Assembly (NCBI GenBank): GCA_031546985.1
Contig: JAVBJN010000059.1
Location: 21,609 to 85,608 of the forward strand
Source: JAVBJN01 sp031546985
GTDB taxonomy: Bacteria; Bacteroidota; Bacteroidia; Chitinophagales; Chitinophagaceae
Length of the DNA stretch: 64,000 bases
Direction: 5' to 3'
Shown: one piece after another, positions 10,124 to 17,516 of the stretch
How the letters are laid out: the number at the start of each line of letters is the position of its first letter
Position numbering within the stretch: position 1 is the first letter of the stretch
The notes under the pieces: generated by a model
What the model saw: only the letters and a program-made list of their open reading frames with translations
Told to the model about the DNA's origin: nothing
The model's database searches: none
Program-made: the position numbers and the translations under genes

Positions 10124-11596
10124 TTATAAAGCTGCCAGCACCTGGTTCAGGGTATGAACATAACCATCGGCTATTTGATGTATGAGCGCGTCGGAGAAAA
10201 GGCATTTTCGGTACCGGAACTGTACACCCCAGGCATTGGTGTACCGGGTTATATTAATGGTGAAGTCTGACCGCTGGTTCCAATCCATATTGTTAAAACC
10301 CTGCATGGAGAGGTCTGAGATCTCCAGCGGCGATTCCATGTAAATAATGTAATGGGTAGTAAGCGGCAGCGCCCAGGGCCGACGGGGTATATCCAGGTCG
10401 GTTATAATATCATTGATCTGGTAATACTGGTGTTCACTGGCGGTGGCATAAGTAGCAGCTACTTGTTGAATAAAATCGGGAATGGGCTGCCCGGCATGGT
10501 GAGGGCACCGCATAACGATAAGGTTGGCAAAGTAGCCAATCATACGCTCCAGCTCTGGCTTGTTGCGGCCACTTACCGCGGTGCCTATTATTAGGTCGGT
10601 ATTGCCGGTGAGCGGTATAAACGTGAGATACTGTACTGCCAGCAACAGGCAAAAAGGGGTAATCCTGTACTGCGCTACCTTTTGTTCGAGCCTGGTTTGC
10701 TGCTGCGGAGTCAGGAAAAACTCAAAGTATCTGCCGCTGAAATCGGGCAAGGCTTGCTGATTGTAATCAATGGGCAGGTATTTTGTGTTTTGAATATGCG
10801 CCAGTTGCTGATGCCAGAAACGGCGGTGTTGTTGCATGCTTGCTGGTTGCTGGTATGCATGCATAGTCCAATCACAAAAATCATAATACTGCAAAACAGG
10901 GGGCTTGAGCGTATGCACAAGCCCCGTTTTAATGTTCTGGTAATAGCGCGCCACTTCTTCCAGCATAAGCTGAAAACCAATGCCATCTACAATAAGGTGG
11001 TGACTGCTGATAAGCGCTGTATAATGATTGCCGTTCCGGATCAGTTGTGTACGAAAAAGCCCGGTTCCATTTAACAGGAAGGGTGTTTTTTTTTCCTGTG
11101 CAATAATTTCCTGTAGCGCATCTGCCGCTGCAGCATGGTTACTGAGGTCGGTAACGGGTATCTGGATTGGGGCAAACGGCAATATCTCCTGGCGTATACC
11201 GGCACCTGTTTTTACAAAACGGGTGCGTACCAGGGTATAATGCGAGCGAAACAGGTTAATGGCCTGGCTATAACAAGCGGTATCAAATCCTTCTGCAAAC
11301 ACCGCCTGGTGAAACATGTTGCCAAACAACCCGTCGTGTCCGTCCAGGTAGTCCAGCCAGTAACGGTGTTGGGTAGGCGAGAGTGGGTAGCTATCCTGCG
11401 GTGGTGCCGCGGTGATGCCCGGTTTCTTTGGGGCCAGTGTTGTGTTTAGAAAATCAATAATGCCGGATTTGTGCTGCTTTAATGCCAGCAACAGATCGGG
11501 GGCAATGCCCGCCGCAGGTGCAGATATAACCAGCTCATCGCCATCTGTTTTAAGTTTAATCCCTTGTTGTTGCAGTTTTTTCAGCAGTTCCAGCAT
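10124..11596 (-). CDS. Stand-alone NRPS condensation domain with TubC docking domain
   Basis: Residues 1-50 match the TubC N-terminal docking domain: MLELLKKLQQQGIKLKTDG, then DELVISAPAAG and a closing helix. This domain binds a short C-terminal peptide of a partner synthetase. Residues ~65-490 form one condensation domain with the intact HHLIVDG motif and the GNTDLIIGTAVSGR region. No A or T domain is present. It therefore acts in trans on a carrier-bound chain, and the second substrate must be a free amine or alcohol or another carrier. The stop is 8 bases from that of the convergent NRPS, and the gene is last in the minus-strand operon, 22 bases after the unknown 179-residue gene. In this setting it is a good candidate for chain release as an amide (inference). 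Confidence 0.88.
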   Translation of the reverse strand: MLELLKKLQQQGIKLKTDGDELVISAPAAGIAPDLLLALKQHKSGIIDFLNTTLAPKKPGITAAPPQDSYPLSPTQHRYWLDYLDGHDGLFGNMFHQAVFAEGFDTACYSQAINLFRSHYTLVRTRFVKTGAGIRQEILPFAPIQIPVTDLSNHAAAADALQEIIAQEKKTPFLLNGTGLFRTQLIRNGNHYTALISSHHLIVDGIGFQLMLEEVARYYQNIKTGLVHTLKPPVLQYYDFCDWTMHAYQQPASMQQHRRFWHQQLAHIQNTKYLPIDYNQQALPDFSGRYFEFFLTPQQQTRLEQKVAQYRITPFCLLLAVQYLTFIPLTGNTDLIIGTAVSGRNKPELERMIGYFANLIVMRCPHHAGQPIPDFIQQVAATYATASEHQYYQINDIITDLDIPRRPWALPLTTHYIIYMESPLEISDLSMQGFNNMDWNQRSDFTINITRYTNAWGVQFRYRKCLFSDALIHQIADGYVHTLNQVLAAL

Positions 11597-11618
11597 AATT
11601 GATCGGATAGTCGTGTAG

Positions 11619-12158
11619 TTATTGTTTCAGGATGCCCAACAAGCCAGCTTTAACCTGCTCTGAGAGGTATTCTTTTTGTGCGTCTTGAATAAAATTGTAC
11701 AGCGGGTTTTTGATTTCCTGCACATACAGGCCTATAATACGCAGTGCATCTGCCTCGTTCAGCAATTCGGCAGAGTTCAGGTATCCTATATTCATCAGCA
11801 TATAAGCCTTAGCCTGGTTTACAAGATTCCAGCGTTTGGCTTCCTGTTTTTTAATACCATCTGCAGGGTCGTATATTTTGGCTTTAACCACAGAAGTGCC
11901 TTCTGTGCCATCTTCGAGATACCAGGTGGTTTTACATTCGTGTTTTACAATGCTTACATCGAACGGGTCGCGGTAGTAGGTATAGGTTTCCGATACTGCC
12001 AACCCATCAAACTGGTTGTTTTCATGGCTGTGCGATAAATAGTACTCTATGGCTTTGAGGTCGCCGGCATGATAAATGCTGCGCTCTACCAGTTCCATAT
12101 TGGTGTGGTTCAGGTGTACCGGCGATTCTCCGGAATTGTTTAACAGGTACTTTTTCAT
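11619..12158 (-). CDS. Unknown protein in the NRPS/phospholipid operon, 179 aa
   Basis: I do not recognise this protein. It is soluble, without signal peptide or membrane segment. The middle is rich in aromatic and charged residues (SETYTYYRDPFDVSIVKHE, TTWYLEDGTEGTS). The C-terminal half looks helical (AKRWNLVNQAKAYMLMNIG). No metal or nucleotide motif stands out. It lies 51 bases after the HAD phosphatase gene and 22 bases before the docked C domain on the same strand, so it is almost certainly co-transcribed with the biosynthetic genes. Confidence 0.75.
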   Translation of the reverse strand: MKKYLLNNSGESPVHLNHTNMELVERSIYHAGDLKAIEYYLSHSHENNQFDGLAVSETYTYYRDPFDVSIVKHECKTTWYLEDGTEGTSVVKAKIYDPADGIKKQEAKRWNLVNQAKAYMLMNIGYLNSAELLNEADALRIIGLYVQEIKNPLYNFIQDAQKEYLSEQVKAGLLGILKQ

Positions 12159-12209
12159 GATCCTTGAGATTAGCGTTTTTATGTAATGATATATTTTACC
12201 GGTAGGGTA

Positions 12210-12899
12210 TTAATACCTGCAGGCGTCCTGCAGGAGTTGTTCCAGGGTTCTGTTGCTGAAGTTGTTCCAGGTATCTTTGCCTTGTTGGTGCAGGGTTGTT
12301 TTTAACCGGGGATTATTGCCTATGCCCAGGAAAGACATCGATAGTTTTTGGGCTGTGAGGTAATCCCAGATGCCATCGCCGAGAATGATCTTATGCTCAA
12401 AATCTTGCTGGTTATAATACTGTTGTGCTTTTTTTACGGCTTGCGTTACAATATCTTCCCGGCTGTCAATATCATCCGAGGCGGCCAGTCGGTCGGTTAC
12501 GTCATCGATCTCGAAACCGGCCAGTTTTTGTAATGCAGGCTCAAGGATAGAACCGGTGGCAAATACATAAGGTACCCCGGCGGGGTTCAGCACATGGCTT
12601 ATAAAGCTGCGCGCGCCTTCAATCTCTTCTACCTGCTGGTCGATCACCGAATGGTTAAATTTTGAACTAATGTGTGTATAGAACTCCGCAATATGCTCTT
12701 GGGAAGGATACTGGCCAATGCGTGCATGGTATATCTCGCGAAAAATATAGCGGTCGGTATGGTGCAGGTAATCAGAAAAATTATTGCGGGCCTGTGCTAC
12801 ATCCATAGCTTCCAGGGCCTCCTGGTAGCATTGCTGGTGTATTTGTACAGAGTTGGTAAGGGTGCCATCTATATCAAATATGATGAGGTAGTTTTTCAT
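12210..12899 (-). CDS. HAD-superfamily phosphatase (phosphoglycolate phosphatase-like)
   Basis: The 229-residue protein has the HAD motifs in order: I is FDIDGTLTNS near the N-terminus, II is FATGS, and IV is the late acidic motif LGDGIWDY. A helical cap sits between motifs I and II, as in the phosphoglycolate phosphatase/beta-phosphoglucomutase branch. It should remove phosphate from a small molecule. It lies 18 bases downstream of the Psd-like gene. In the proposed pathway it could remove phosphate from a misphosphorylated intermediate or trim a glycerol-phosphate-type precursor; its substrate cannot be read from sequence. Confidence 0.85.
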   Translation of the reverse strand: MKNYLIIFDIDGTLTNSVQIHQQCYQEALEAMDVAQARNNFSDYLHHTDRYIFREIYHARIGQYPSQEHIAEFYTHISSKFNHSVIDQQVEEIEGARSFISHVLNPAGVPYVFATGSILEPALQKLAGFEIDDVTDRLAASDDIDSREDIVTQAVKKAQQYYNQQDFEHKIILGDGIWDYLTAQKLSMSFLGIGNNPRLKTTLHQQGKDTWNNFSNRTLEQLLQDACRY

Positions 12900-12917
12900 G
12901 TGTATTGGTTGTAATCG

Positions 12918-13805
12918 TTAAAGCGCTACGGCGATCTTTTCGCCCATTTTTACCCTGGTTTCGATATGCCGGGCAGCGTAGTTCAATATATCTTTATCGA
13001 ACTGTACCGTGCCTGGTTTAAATAACAAAATAACCGTAGACGCGCCAAATTCAAAATATCCTTTTTCCATACCCCGTTTCATTGGGCCGCCATCCGGCAT
13101 GTGCTGCTGTATACGGCCTACTACCAAAGCGCCCACATCGATATGCACCACCTCGCCAAAATGGTGGGTATGCAGGGTGCATATCTCCCGGTAGTTGCCA
13201 TCAAAAACCGGGATGTTGTGTTGCAGTGCAAAGGGGCTTACCGAATGAAAATGTCCGCGTACCCGTGTAATGGGCGATTGCGTGCCACTATCAATGAAGC
13301 AGAACCGGTGGTAGTCGGAGGGGGCCAGTCGAAATACAGCGCAAACTCCTCCTTGCCACATAGCAGGGTTGGCATGTCCGGCCAGTAATGCGGCCAGGGC
13401 TACCATTCTTCCTTTAATCGGTATGGTCAGGTCTTCTTGTATAGGAAATACTCGCAAGCGTGCATCGGCAGGCGATACCAGGTGTGCCGGGGTTTGATCT
13501 GCGGGGCGTGCATCCGGCTTTAACCGGCGTATAAAGAAATCGTTAAAGGTAGGGTAGTGCGTTGCGGGTTGCTCTGCCTCATCCATATTGATCTGGTAGC
13601 GGGTAATGAAGCCAGGTATCTTATGCCTGCTTTTAGCTGTTTTTTGAAAATGCCCGTACAACCGGCTGAACCATTTTCTTTTAATGAACAGCTCGCCCAG
13701 CAACAGACCGGGTTTGGTGTTGTAAAAAGTGCGCATAAACCGTTGCTCAAAAACCAGCTCATGCTCTACCGTTTGGCTATGCCTGTTGTACAGTTTTATT
13801 TCCAC
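12918..13805 (-). CDS. psd: Phosphatidylserine decarboxylase-like proenzyme with variant processing residues
   Basis: The 295-residue protein belongs to the long Psd class. SPADA contains the conserved Asp, PSDYHRFCF the first conserved His, and FEFGASTVILLF the serinolysis site near the C-terminus, where the pyruvoyl group should form on the Ser. Two differences from the E. coli enzyme stand out: the His of the DYHRxH pair that belongs to the self-cleavage triad is Cys here, and the residue before the cleaved Ser is Ala instead of Gly. It may belong to a subclass where these changes are tolerated. The start is a GTG (13803-13805) overlapping the end of the Pss-like gene by 10 bases. Expected reaction: decarboxylation of a phosphoserine head group to phosphoethanolamine. 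Housekeeping Bacteroidota Psd proteins are usually shorter (about 220 residues), which argues for a dedicated role. Confidence 0.88.
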   Translation of the reverse strand: MEIKLYNRHSQTVEHELVFEQRFMRTFYNTKPGLLLGELFIKRKWFSRLYGHFQKTAKSRHKIPGFITRYQINMDEAEQPATHYPTFNDFFIRRLKPDARPADQTPAHLVSPADARLRVFPIQEDLTIPIKGRMVALAALLAGHANPAMWQGGVCAVFRLAPSDYHRFCFIDSGTQSPITRVRGHFHSVSPFALQHNIPVFDGNYREICTLHTHHFGEVVHIDVGALVVGRIQQHMPDGGPMKRGMEKGYFEFGASTVILLFKPGTVQFDKDILNYAARHIETRVKMGEKIAVAL

Positions 13806-14404
13806 AGCGCAAGGTTTATTACGATAACTGTAATCGCCAGGGTTACGAAAACAATATAGGCAAAGCCACGGGGCTTAGGCACGGGTACCGGTGTTATAAA
13901 CAGGACGGCGACAGCCAGGGGCAACCACAGCATAAGTTGGTTTAGCCAGGTATTGTCCAGATAGTTAAGCAGTGTAAACATAACCGGAAAAATGAGGGCC
14001 GCAAAGGTAACCGGAAGCCCAGTATAGGTAAGCCTTCCATTGGTTTCGTTAAGGCCATGCACGTTAAAATAAGCCAGGCGGATAATGCCGCAGATGTTGT
14101 AAAGTACAGTTACCACCAATGCCGTTGTTTGTTGCTCATACCGGCAATACCACAGTATAGAAGGGGCTACGCAAAACGCTACCACATCGGTAAGGGCATC
14201 CAGCTGTTTACCAAAATCGCGTGCTTCGGGGCCGAGCGATAATTTACGCGCTACAAACCCGTCAAACATATCGGCAATGCCGGCCGCAATAAGGCAAACC
14301 ACAGCATAAACCGGCTGCCCGGTTATGGAAAAATGTATAGATACCAGGCCCAGCGCTATAGCCAGGAAGGTAATCAGGTTGGCAAAGTTGTAATATCCGA
14401 TCAC
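13796..14404 (-). CDS. pssA: CDP-alcohol phosphatidyltransferase, phosphatidylserine synthase-like
   Basis: A 202-residue membrane protein with the full CDP-alcohol phosphotransferase signature: D-x2-D-G-x2-A-R in ADMFDGFVARK, followed by GKQLDALTD carrying the last two Asp residues. The next stretch, VVAFCVAPS, and the later YFNVHG and YTGLPV segments are typical of type II phosphatidylserine synthases, which put L-serine on CDP-diacylglycerol. About six membrane segments are visible. Translation starts at GTG (14402-14404), three bases after the CarS-like stop, and its end overlaps the Psd-like start. The activated substrate may be ordinary CDP-diacylglycerol or the CDP form of the cluster product; context favours the latter but does not prove it. 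Confidence 0.88.
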   Translation of the reverse strand: MIGYYNFANLITFLAIALGLVSIHFSITGQPVYAVVCLIAAGIADMFDGFVARKLSLGPEARDFGKQLDALTDVVAFCVAPSILWYCRYEQQTTALVVTVLYNICGIIRLAYFNVHGLNETNGRLTYTGLPVTFAALIFPVMFTLLNYLDNTWLNQLMLWLPLAVAVLFITPVPVPKPRGFAYIVFVTLAITVIVINLALWK

Positions 14405-14407
14405 GAT

Positions 14408-14995
14408 TTAACCAGCTTGTGATTTTAACTTACCGAGATACAGTAAGAGGTTAACGAAATAATGTACTGCCGTACCAATAAAGATGAGCATAAAAAAATC
14501 GGGTACAGAAATGTTGCAGAACAGCAGCAAGGCCAGGGCGCAACCCAGTACAGAGTCGGCCTGGTCAATAAATACAAACAGGTATTTGACCATGCCTTGC
14601 CCGTTTTTGCCCGGCGCTATGCCAATGCGCCGTTTAATAAAACTATTGGGCAGTTCAAACAATACGTAAAACAGGCCCAGTACCGCTCCATAACCAAACG
14701 GCAGCCACCAGGAAGAATCGGGCGGTGGTACCAGCGCACTGTTGATACTACGGTACACCGGCGTTGCATACTGCAACAGCAGCCATGTAGCTATGCCGGT
14801 AAAGATGATCATGCCCCAGAAACCTTTCCAGGTTTTGTTGTCGCCAAATAAGCGATGGCCATCTCCCAGCGTTTTACCTTTGTCTATAGGCACTGCCAGG
14901 GTGTGGAGCACTGGTGTTTTAACAAATACCATATTTAATACGCCGCCTATTACAACGGGGGCAAGTATCAGAAATAAATTAGAGAGCGGACTCAT
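14408..14995 (-). CDS. CarS-like CTP:lipid-phosphate cytidylyltransferase
   Basis: The 195-residue membrane protein resembles archaeal CDP-archaeol synthase (CarS), not the usual bacterial CdsA. Its landmarks are LGDGHRLFGDNKTWKGFWG in the first loop, then NSFIKRRIGIAPGK, then FIDQADSV, plus about five membrane helices. The family moves CMP from CTP onto a lipid phosphate, producing a CDP-lipid. An ATG at 14995 is preferred; a TTG two codons earlier is also in frame. It sits between the KAS III-like gene (12 bases upstream) and the Pss-like gene (3 bases downstream). Together with Pss and Psd it forms a complete phosphate to phosphoethanolamine module. Confidence 0.85.
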   Translation of the reverse strand: MSPLSNLFLILAPVVIGGVLNMVFVKTPVLHTLAVPIDKGKTLGDGHRLFGDNKTWKGFWGMIIFTGIATWLLLQYATPVYRSINSALVPPPDSSWWLPFGYGAVLGLFYVLFELPNSFIKRRIGIAPGKNGQGMVKYLFVFIDQADSVLGCALALLLFCNISVPDFFMLIFIGTAVHYFVNLLLYLGKLKSQAG

Positions 14996-15007
14996 GGGCA
15001 ATGGGGG

Positions 15008-15985
15008 TTATGATGCTGCAACATGTTCTACCTTAACCAGCACACCTCCTGCTTGCATACCGGAAGTGCCCAGCAGGCAGGCTTTATCTCCGGCAGCCAG
15101 CACGCCATCCTGCACCAGATCGGCAAGATTTACCAGCCCGTCTATACCAATAAGGTGGCCATAGCGCTTCAGGTTTCCTGTAAATAGTTGTTGCTGGTCA
15201 AAACCGCATAGCATGCGGTACAGGTTCATGGTGGGCATGTTGGTGTTTTGTGTTATGAATTGTTTCATTGCCGCCTTGTTTTCCTGCGCAGCTGCAAAAA
15301 AATCGATCATGAAATTGCGGATGGTACTGGTTTTGGCAGAAACATATTTGCTGTAAACCATCTGGTTATTTTCATCGAATGCAGGAGCAATATCGATACT
15401 GCGCAAGGCGTGGTGCTCAATTTTAATAGCCGTACCGGCTTTGTGTTGCTGCGATAAAATAAAGGCCGCCGCACCATCGCTTTCAACAGAGTTGTCATCG
15501 GGCAGGCGAGGTAGCAAACCCGCTTCGGTAGATACCGCAGAGAACAATACCAGTACATTACTAACGCGGCCTGCGGCCATATATACCGCGGCCAGATCTA
15601 TTGCTGCAATGAAAGAAGTACAGTTATAAAATCCCAGTCCAAAAGGCGTGGCTTTGGTGAGCGATAGATTTTTTAGCAGCCATTTAATGTCTTTTTGGGC
15701 ATCGGAATACTTGCCCACCCAATTATTTTCTACATTGATGATGGGCTCAATACCATAGATCACCATATCAATATCAGCCGCTTGCAGAGCGCTTAGCTCC
15801 AGCGCTTTTTGGCCGGTAGTAAAAGCATTGTCAAAAGCATCGGATTCCGTTTCGCAGTAATGGTGCACGCCAGCTGCTTGCAGCAGTTTTATTTTTTCGG
15901 CATCTGCAGCGGCCAGTGTTTCAATAGGCTTAATGGTGCCGGCAATATAATTAAGACCGTTAATGTACATGGGGTGGGGTTGCAT
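15008..15985 (-). CDS. KAS III (FabH)-like thiolase-fold enzyme
   Basis: The 325-residue thiolase-fold protein keeps the nucleophilic Cys in GFYNCTSFIAAIDLA, and the C-terminal glycine-rich strand is clear (CLLGTSGMQAGG). The usual HQANxRI motif is replaced by TQNTNMPTM, and the usual NYGNTS site reads RYGHLIGID. So the Cys-His-Asn triad of true FabH is not intact. This pattern recalls KAS III relatives that transfer acyl groups or condense unusual substrates. The start at 15985 overlaps the previous gene by 26 bases; the ATG at 15970 reduces this to 11. Role: possibly chain initiation, or acyl transfer onto a cluster intermediate. Confidence 0.82.
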   Translation of the reverse strand: MQPHPMYINGLNYIAGTIKPIETLAAADAEKIKLLQAAGVHHYCETESDAFDNAFTTGQKALELSALQAADIDMVIYGIEPIINVENNWVGKYSDAQKDIKWLLKNLSLTKATPFGLGFYNCTSFIAAIDLAAVYMAAGRVSNVLVLFSAVSTEAGLLPRLPDDNSVESDGAAAFILSQQHKAGTAIKIEHHALRSIDIAPAFDENNQMVYSKYVSAKTSTIRNFMIDFFAAAQENKAAMKQFITQNTNMPTMNLYRMLCGFDQQQLFTGNLKRYGHLIGIDGLVNLADLVQDGVLAAGDKACLLGTSGMQAGGVLVKVEHVAAS

Positions 15986-17150
15986 ATTGGTTTAAAAAAT
16001 CACTTCCTGCATGGCGTTCCAGCCTGGCATTGATTACCGGATGCAGGGGGCCAAAAACAATTTCCTGGGTAAGTTTATTCAGTATATGTCCTTTAAACTG
16101 CGATCGGGCGCCTATAATACGCCTCACCTGTTGCACAATATACTCGCAGGCATCTGGTACCTGGTATTTTACTGCGCCCGCAGCAGGAAGGTTGTCTGTG
16201 AGCCATTGGGATATATTGTGCCAGTTGGCTTCATTGAGTTTGTAACCGCCAAGCGAGGTTATACTCATGGCCCCATCGTATTGCAAAACCAGCCGGCCAT
16301 AATCGGTAATAAAACCATCCATTTGCGCAAGTATGGTGCCTTGTTCGTTGTGCACCTGGTTCAGGAACCGGGCTCCTTCCTGCATGGCACGAGAGGCGCC
16401 GCCGAGGTATGGCGCCATAGCCATATAGCTGAACCAGATACGGGTGTACAGGTGCATAAGATCGGTATCTGCAGCCTGGCCAATAGAAAATACCTCAGCA
16501 GGAGTAAGCAGCAGATCTTTAAATACCAATTGGCGGGTGTCTGACTCCTGCATGGCATTGTCGAACAGTGCTGGTCCTGCGGTAATATGCGGGTTGTTCT
16601 TCAGCGGTGCAAAGAACAGCCCAATGCTGGACTGGTCTACTACAGCCGAAAACAGTAATATATCTGCCTCTGAGGCGTTGGACTGGAAATGTTTAACACC
16701 ATTAAACAAGTAAGAACCATCTGGTTGCGTGGTGCAAACCAGCGCGTGCGATGGCTCGCTTTGGTGCTTAACCGGCTCGTCAAAGCTCGATACGGCCAGC
16801 ATGAGCCGGTGGTTCCGTATCATTTCGGTAAATGCCTTGCGTTTATGATGCAACACATCATCTGGCGGCAAGGGGAAAGTGGCTATAGCACTCAGCATAT
16901 ACTGGTTCATGCACAGCCCTACCGCTACAGGCAGGTTGTAAGCACCCAGCGTATGGAGCAGCTGAAAACCGTAATTAAATATTTCCCGGTGGCTCAGACT
17001 GTCGAAAAAACAGGGAATATGCAGCAGGGTAGTGCCACGGAGATAATTAAACAGTTCCTGGCTCCCGGGCTGTATTTGTGCCAGGAAGCTGGTAAGCTGT
17101 TGCAGGTCATCTGCAATCTGCGCTTGTATGGTAAGTTCCTTTAGTTCCAT
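15960..17150 (-). CDS. Acyl-CoA dehydrogenase-like flavoprotein
   Basis: The 396-residue protein has the general layout of acyl-CoA dehydrogenases: an N-terminal helical part, a middle beta part with YLFNGVKHFQSNASEADILLF (first 20 residues YLFNGVKHFQSNASEADILL), and a C-terminal helical bundle with GGASRAMQEGARF. The motifs are divergent and I cannot place the catalytic base with certainty. Relatives in FkbH-type precursor pathways (FkbI) oxidise a glyceryl-type ACP thioester; others desaturate fatty acyl chains. Either would make sense beside FkbH and the free ACP. Its start overlaps the SCP2-like stop by 10 bases and its end overlaps the KAS III-like start, so the three are translationally coupled. 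Confidence 0.75.
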   Translation of the reverse strand: MELKELTIQAQIADDLQQLTSFLAQIQPGSQELFNYLRGTTLLHIPCFFDSLSHREIFNYGFQLLHTLGAYNLPVAVGLCMNQYMLSAIATFPLPPDDVLHHKRKAFTEMIRNHRLMLAVSSFDEPVKHQSEPSHALVCTTQPDGSYLFNGVKHFQSNASEADILLFSAVVDQSSIGLFFAPLKNNPHITAGPALFDNAMQESDTRQLVFKDLLLTPAEVFSIGQAADTDLMHLYTRIWFSYMAMAPYLGGASRAMQEGARFLNQVHNEQGTILAQMDGFITDYGRLVLQYDGAMSITSLGGYKLNEANWHNISQWLTDNLPAAGAVKYQVPDACEYIVQQVRRIIGARSQFKGHILNKLTQEIVFGPLHPVINARLERHAGSDFLNQYATPPHVH

Positions 17151-17497
17151 AGTTCGCTGGCAATAACCTGGAGTTTCATAATGTCTTTTTCATCGCCCTG
17201 GATAGACAGCTCGCCCATAGCAAGCGCAATAGCCGGGTTTTCATTGCCGCTGAATACCGCCTGTATCACCTCTGACTTGCCCGAGAAACCAATCAACGGG
17301 TAATCGGTAGCCTGGCCTGCCATACCTATACTGTTGTTCTCAATAAGCAGGTCTATATTCATATTCAGATCGGTTAACGATACGCGGAATATGCGGTTCC
17401 AATCCTGGAGCAAATCTTTGATCTGAACGTTTTCATTGAACTTTACCAGGAACGATCCGATAAGTGATTGCAGGTTGGTTGTATTTTGTTGTTCCAT
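17141..17497 (-). CDS. Small SCP2-like lipid-binding protein
   Basis: Starting at the ATG at 17497, the product is 118 residues. A longer reading into the dikinase gene is unlikely. The C-terminal pattern NPAIALAMGELSIQGDEKD, followed by a helix ending IASELWN, fits SCP2 sterol-carrier domains, small single-domain proteins with a hydrophobic tunnel that holds acyl chains. The sequence is divergent, so the assignment is tentative. It lies 19 bases after the dikinase gene and overlaps the dehydrogenase-like gene. A carrier for a lipid intermediate between cytosolic and membrane steps would fit the locus (inference). Confidence 0.6.
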   Translation of the reverse strand: MEQQNTTNLQSLIGSFLVKFNENVQIKDLLQDWNRIFRVSLTDLNMNIDLLIENNSIGMAGQATDYPLIGFSGKSEVIQAVFSGNENPAIALAMGELSIQGDEKDIMKLQVIASELWN

Positions 17498-17516
17498 AAG
17501 GATAGTATTGGGGGGA

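Noticed and set aside
12918..15001. Archaeal-type ether lipid synthesis, suggested by the CarS-like protein
   Set aside because: No GGGP or DGGGP synthase or prenyl reductase is present in the window; Pss and Psd partners point instead to serine and ethanolamine head groups.
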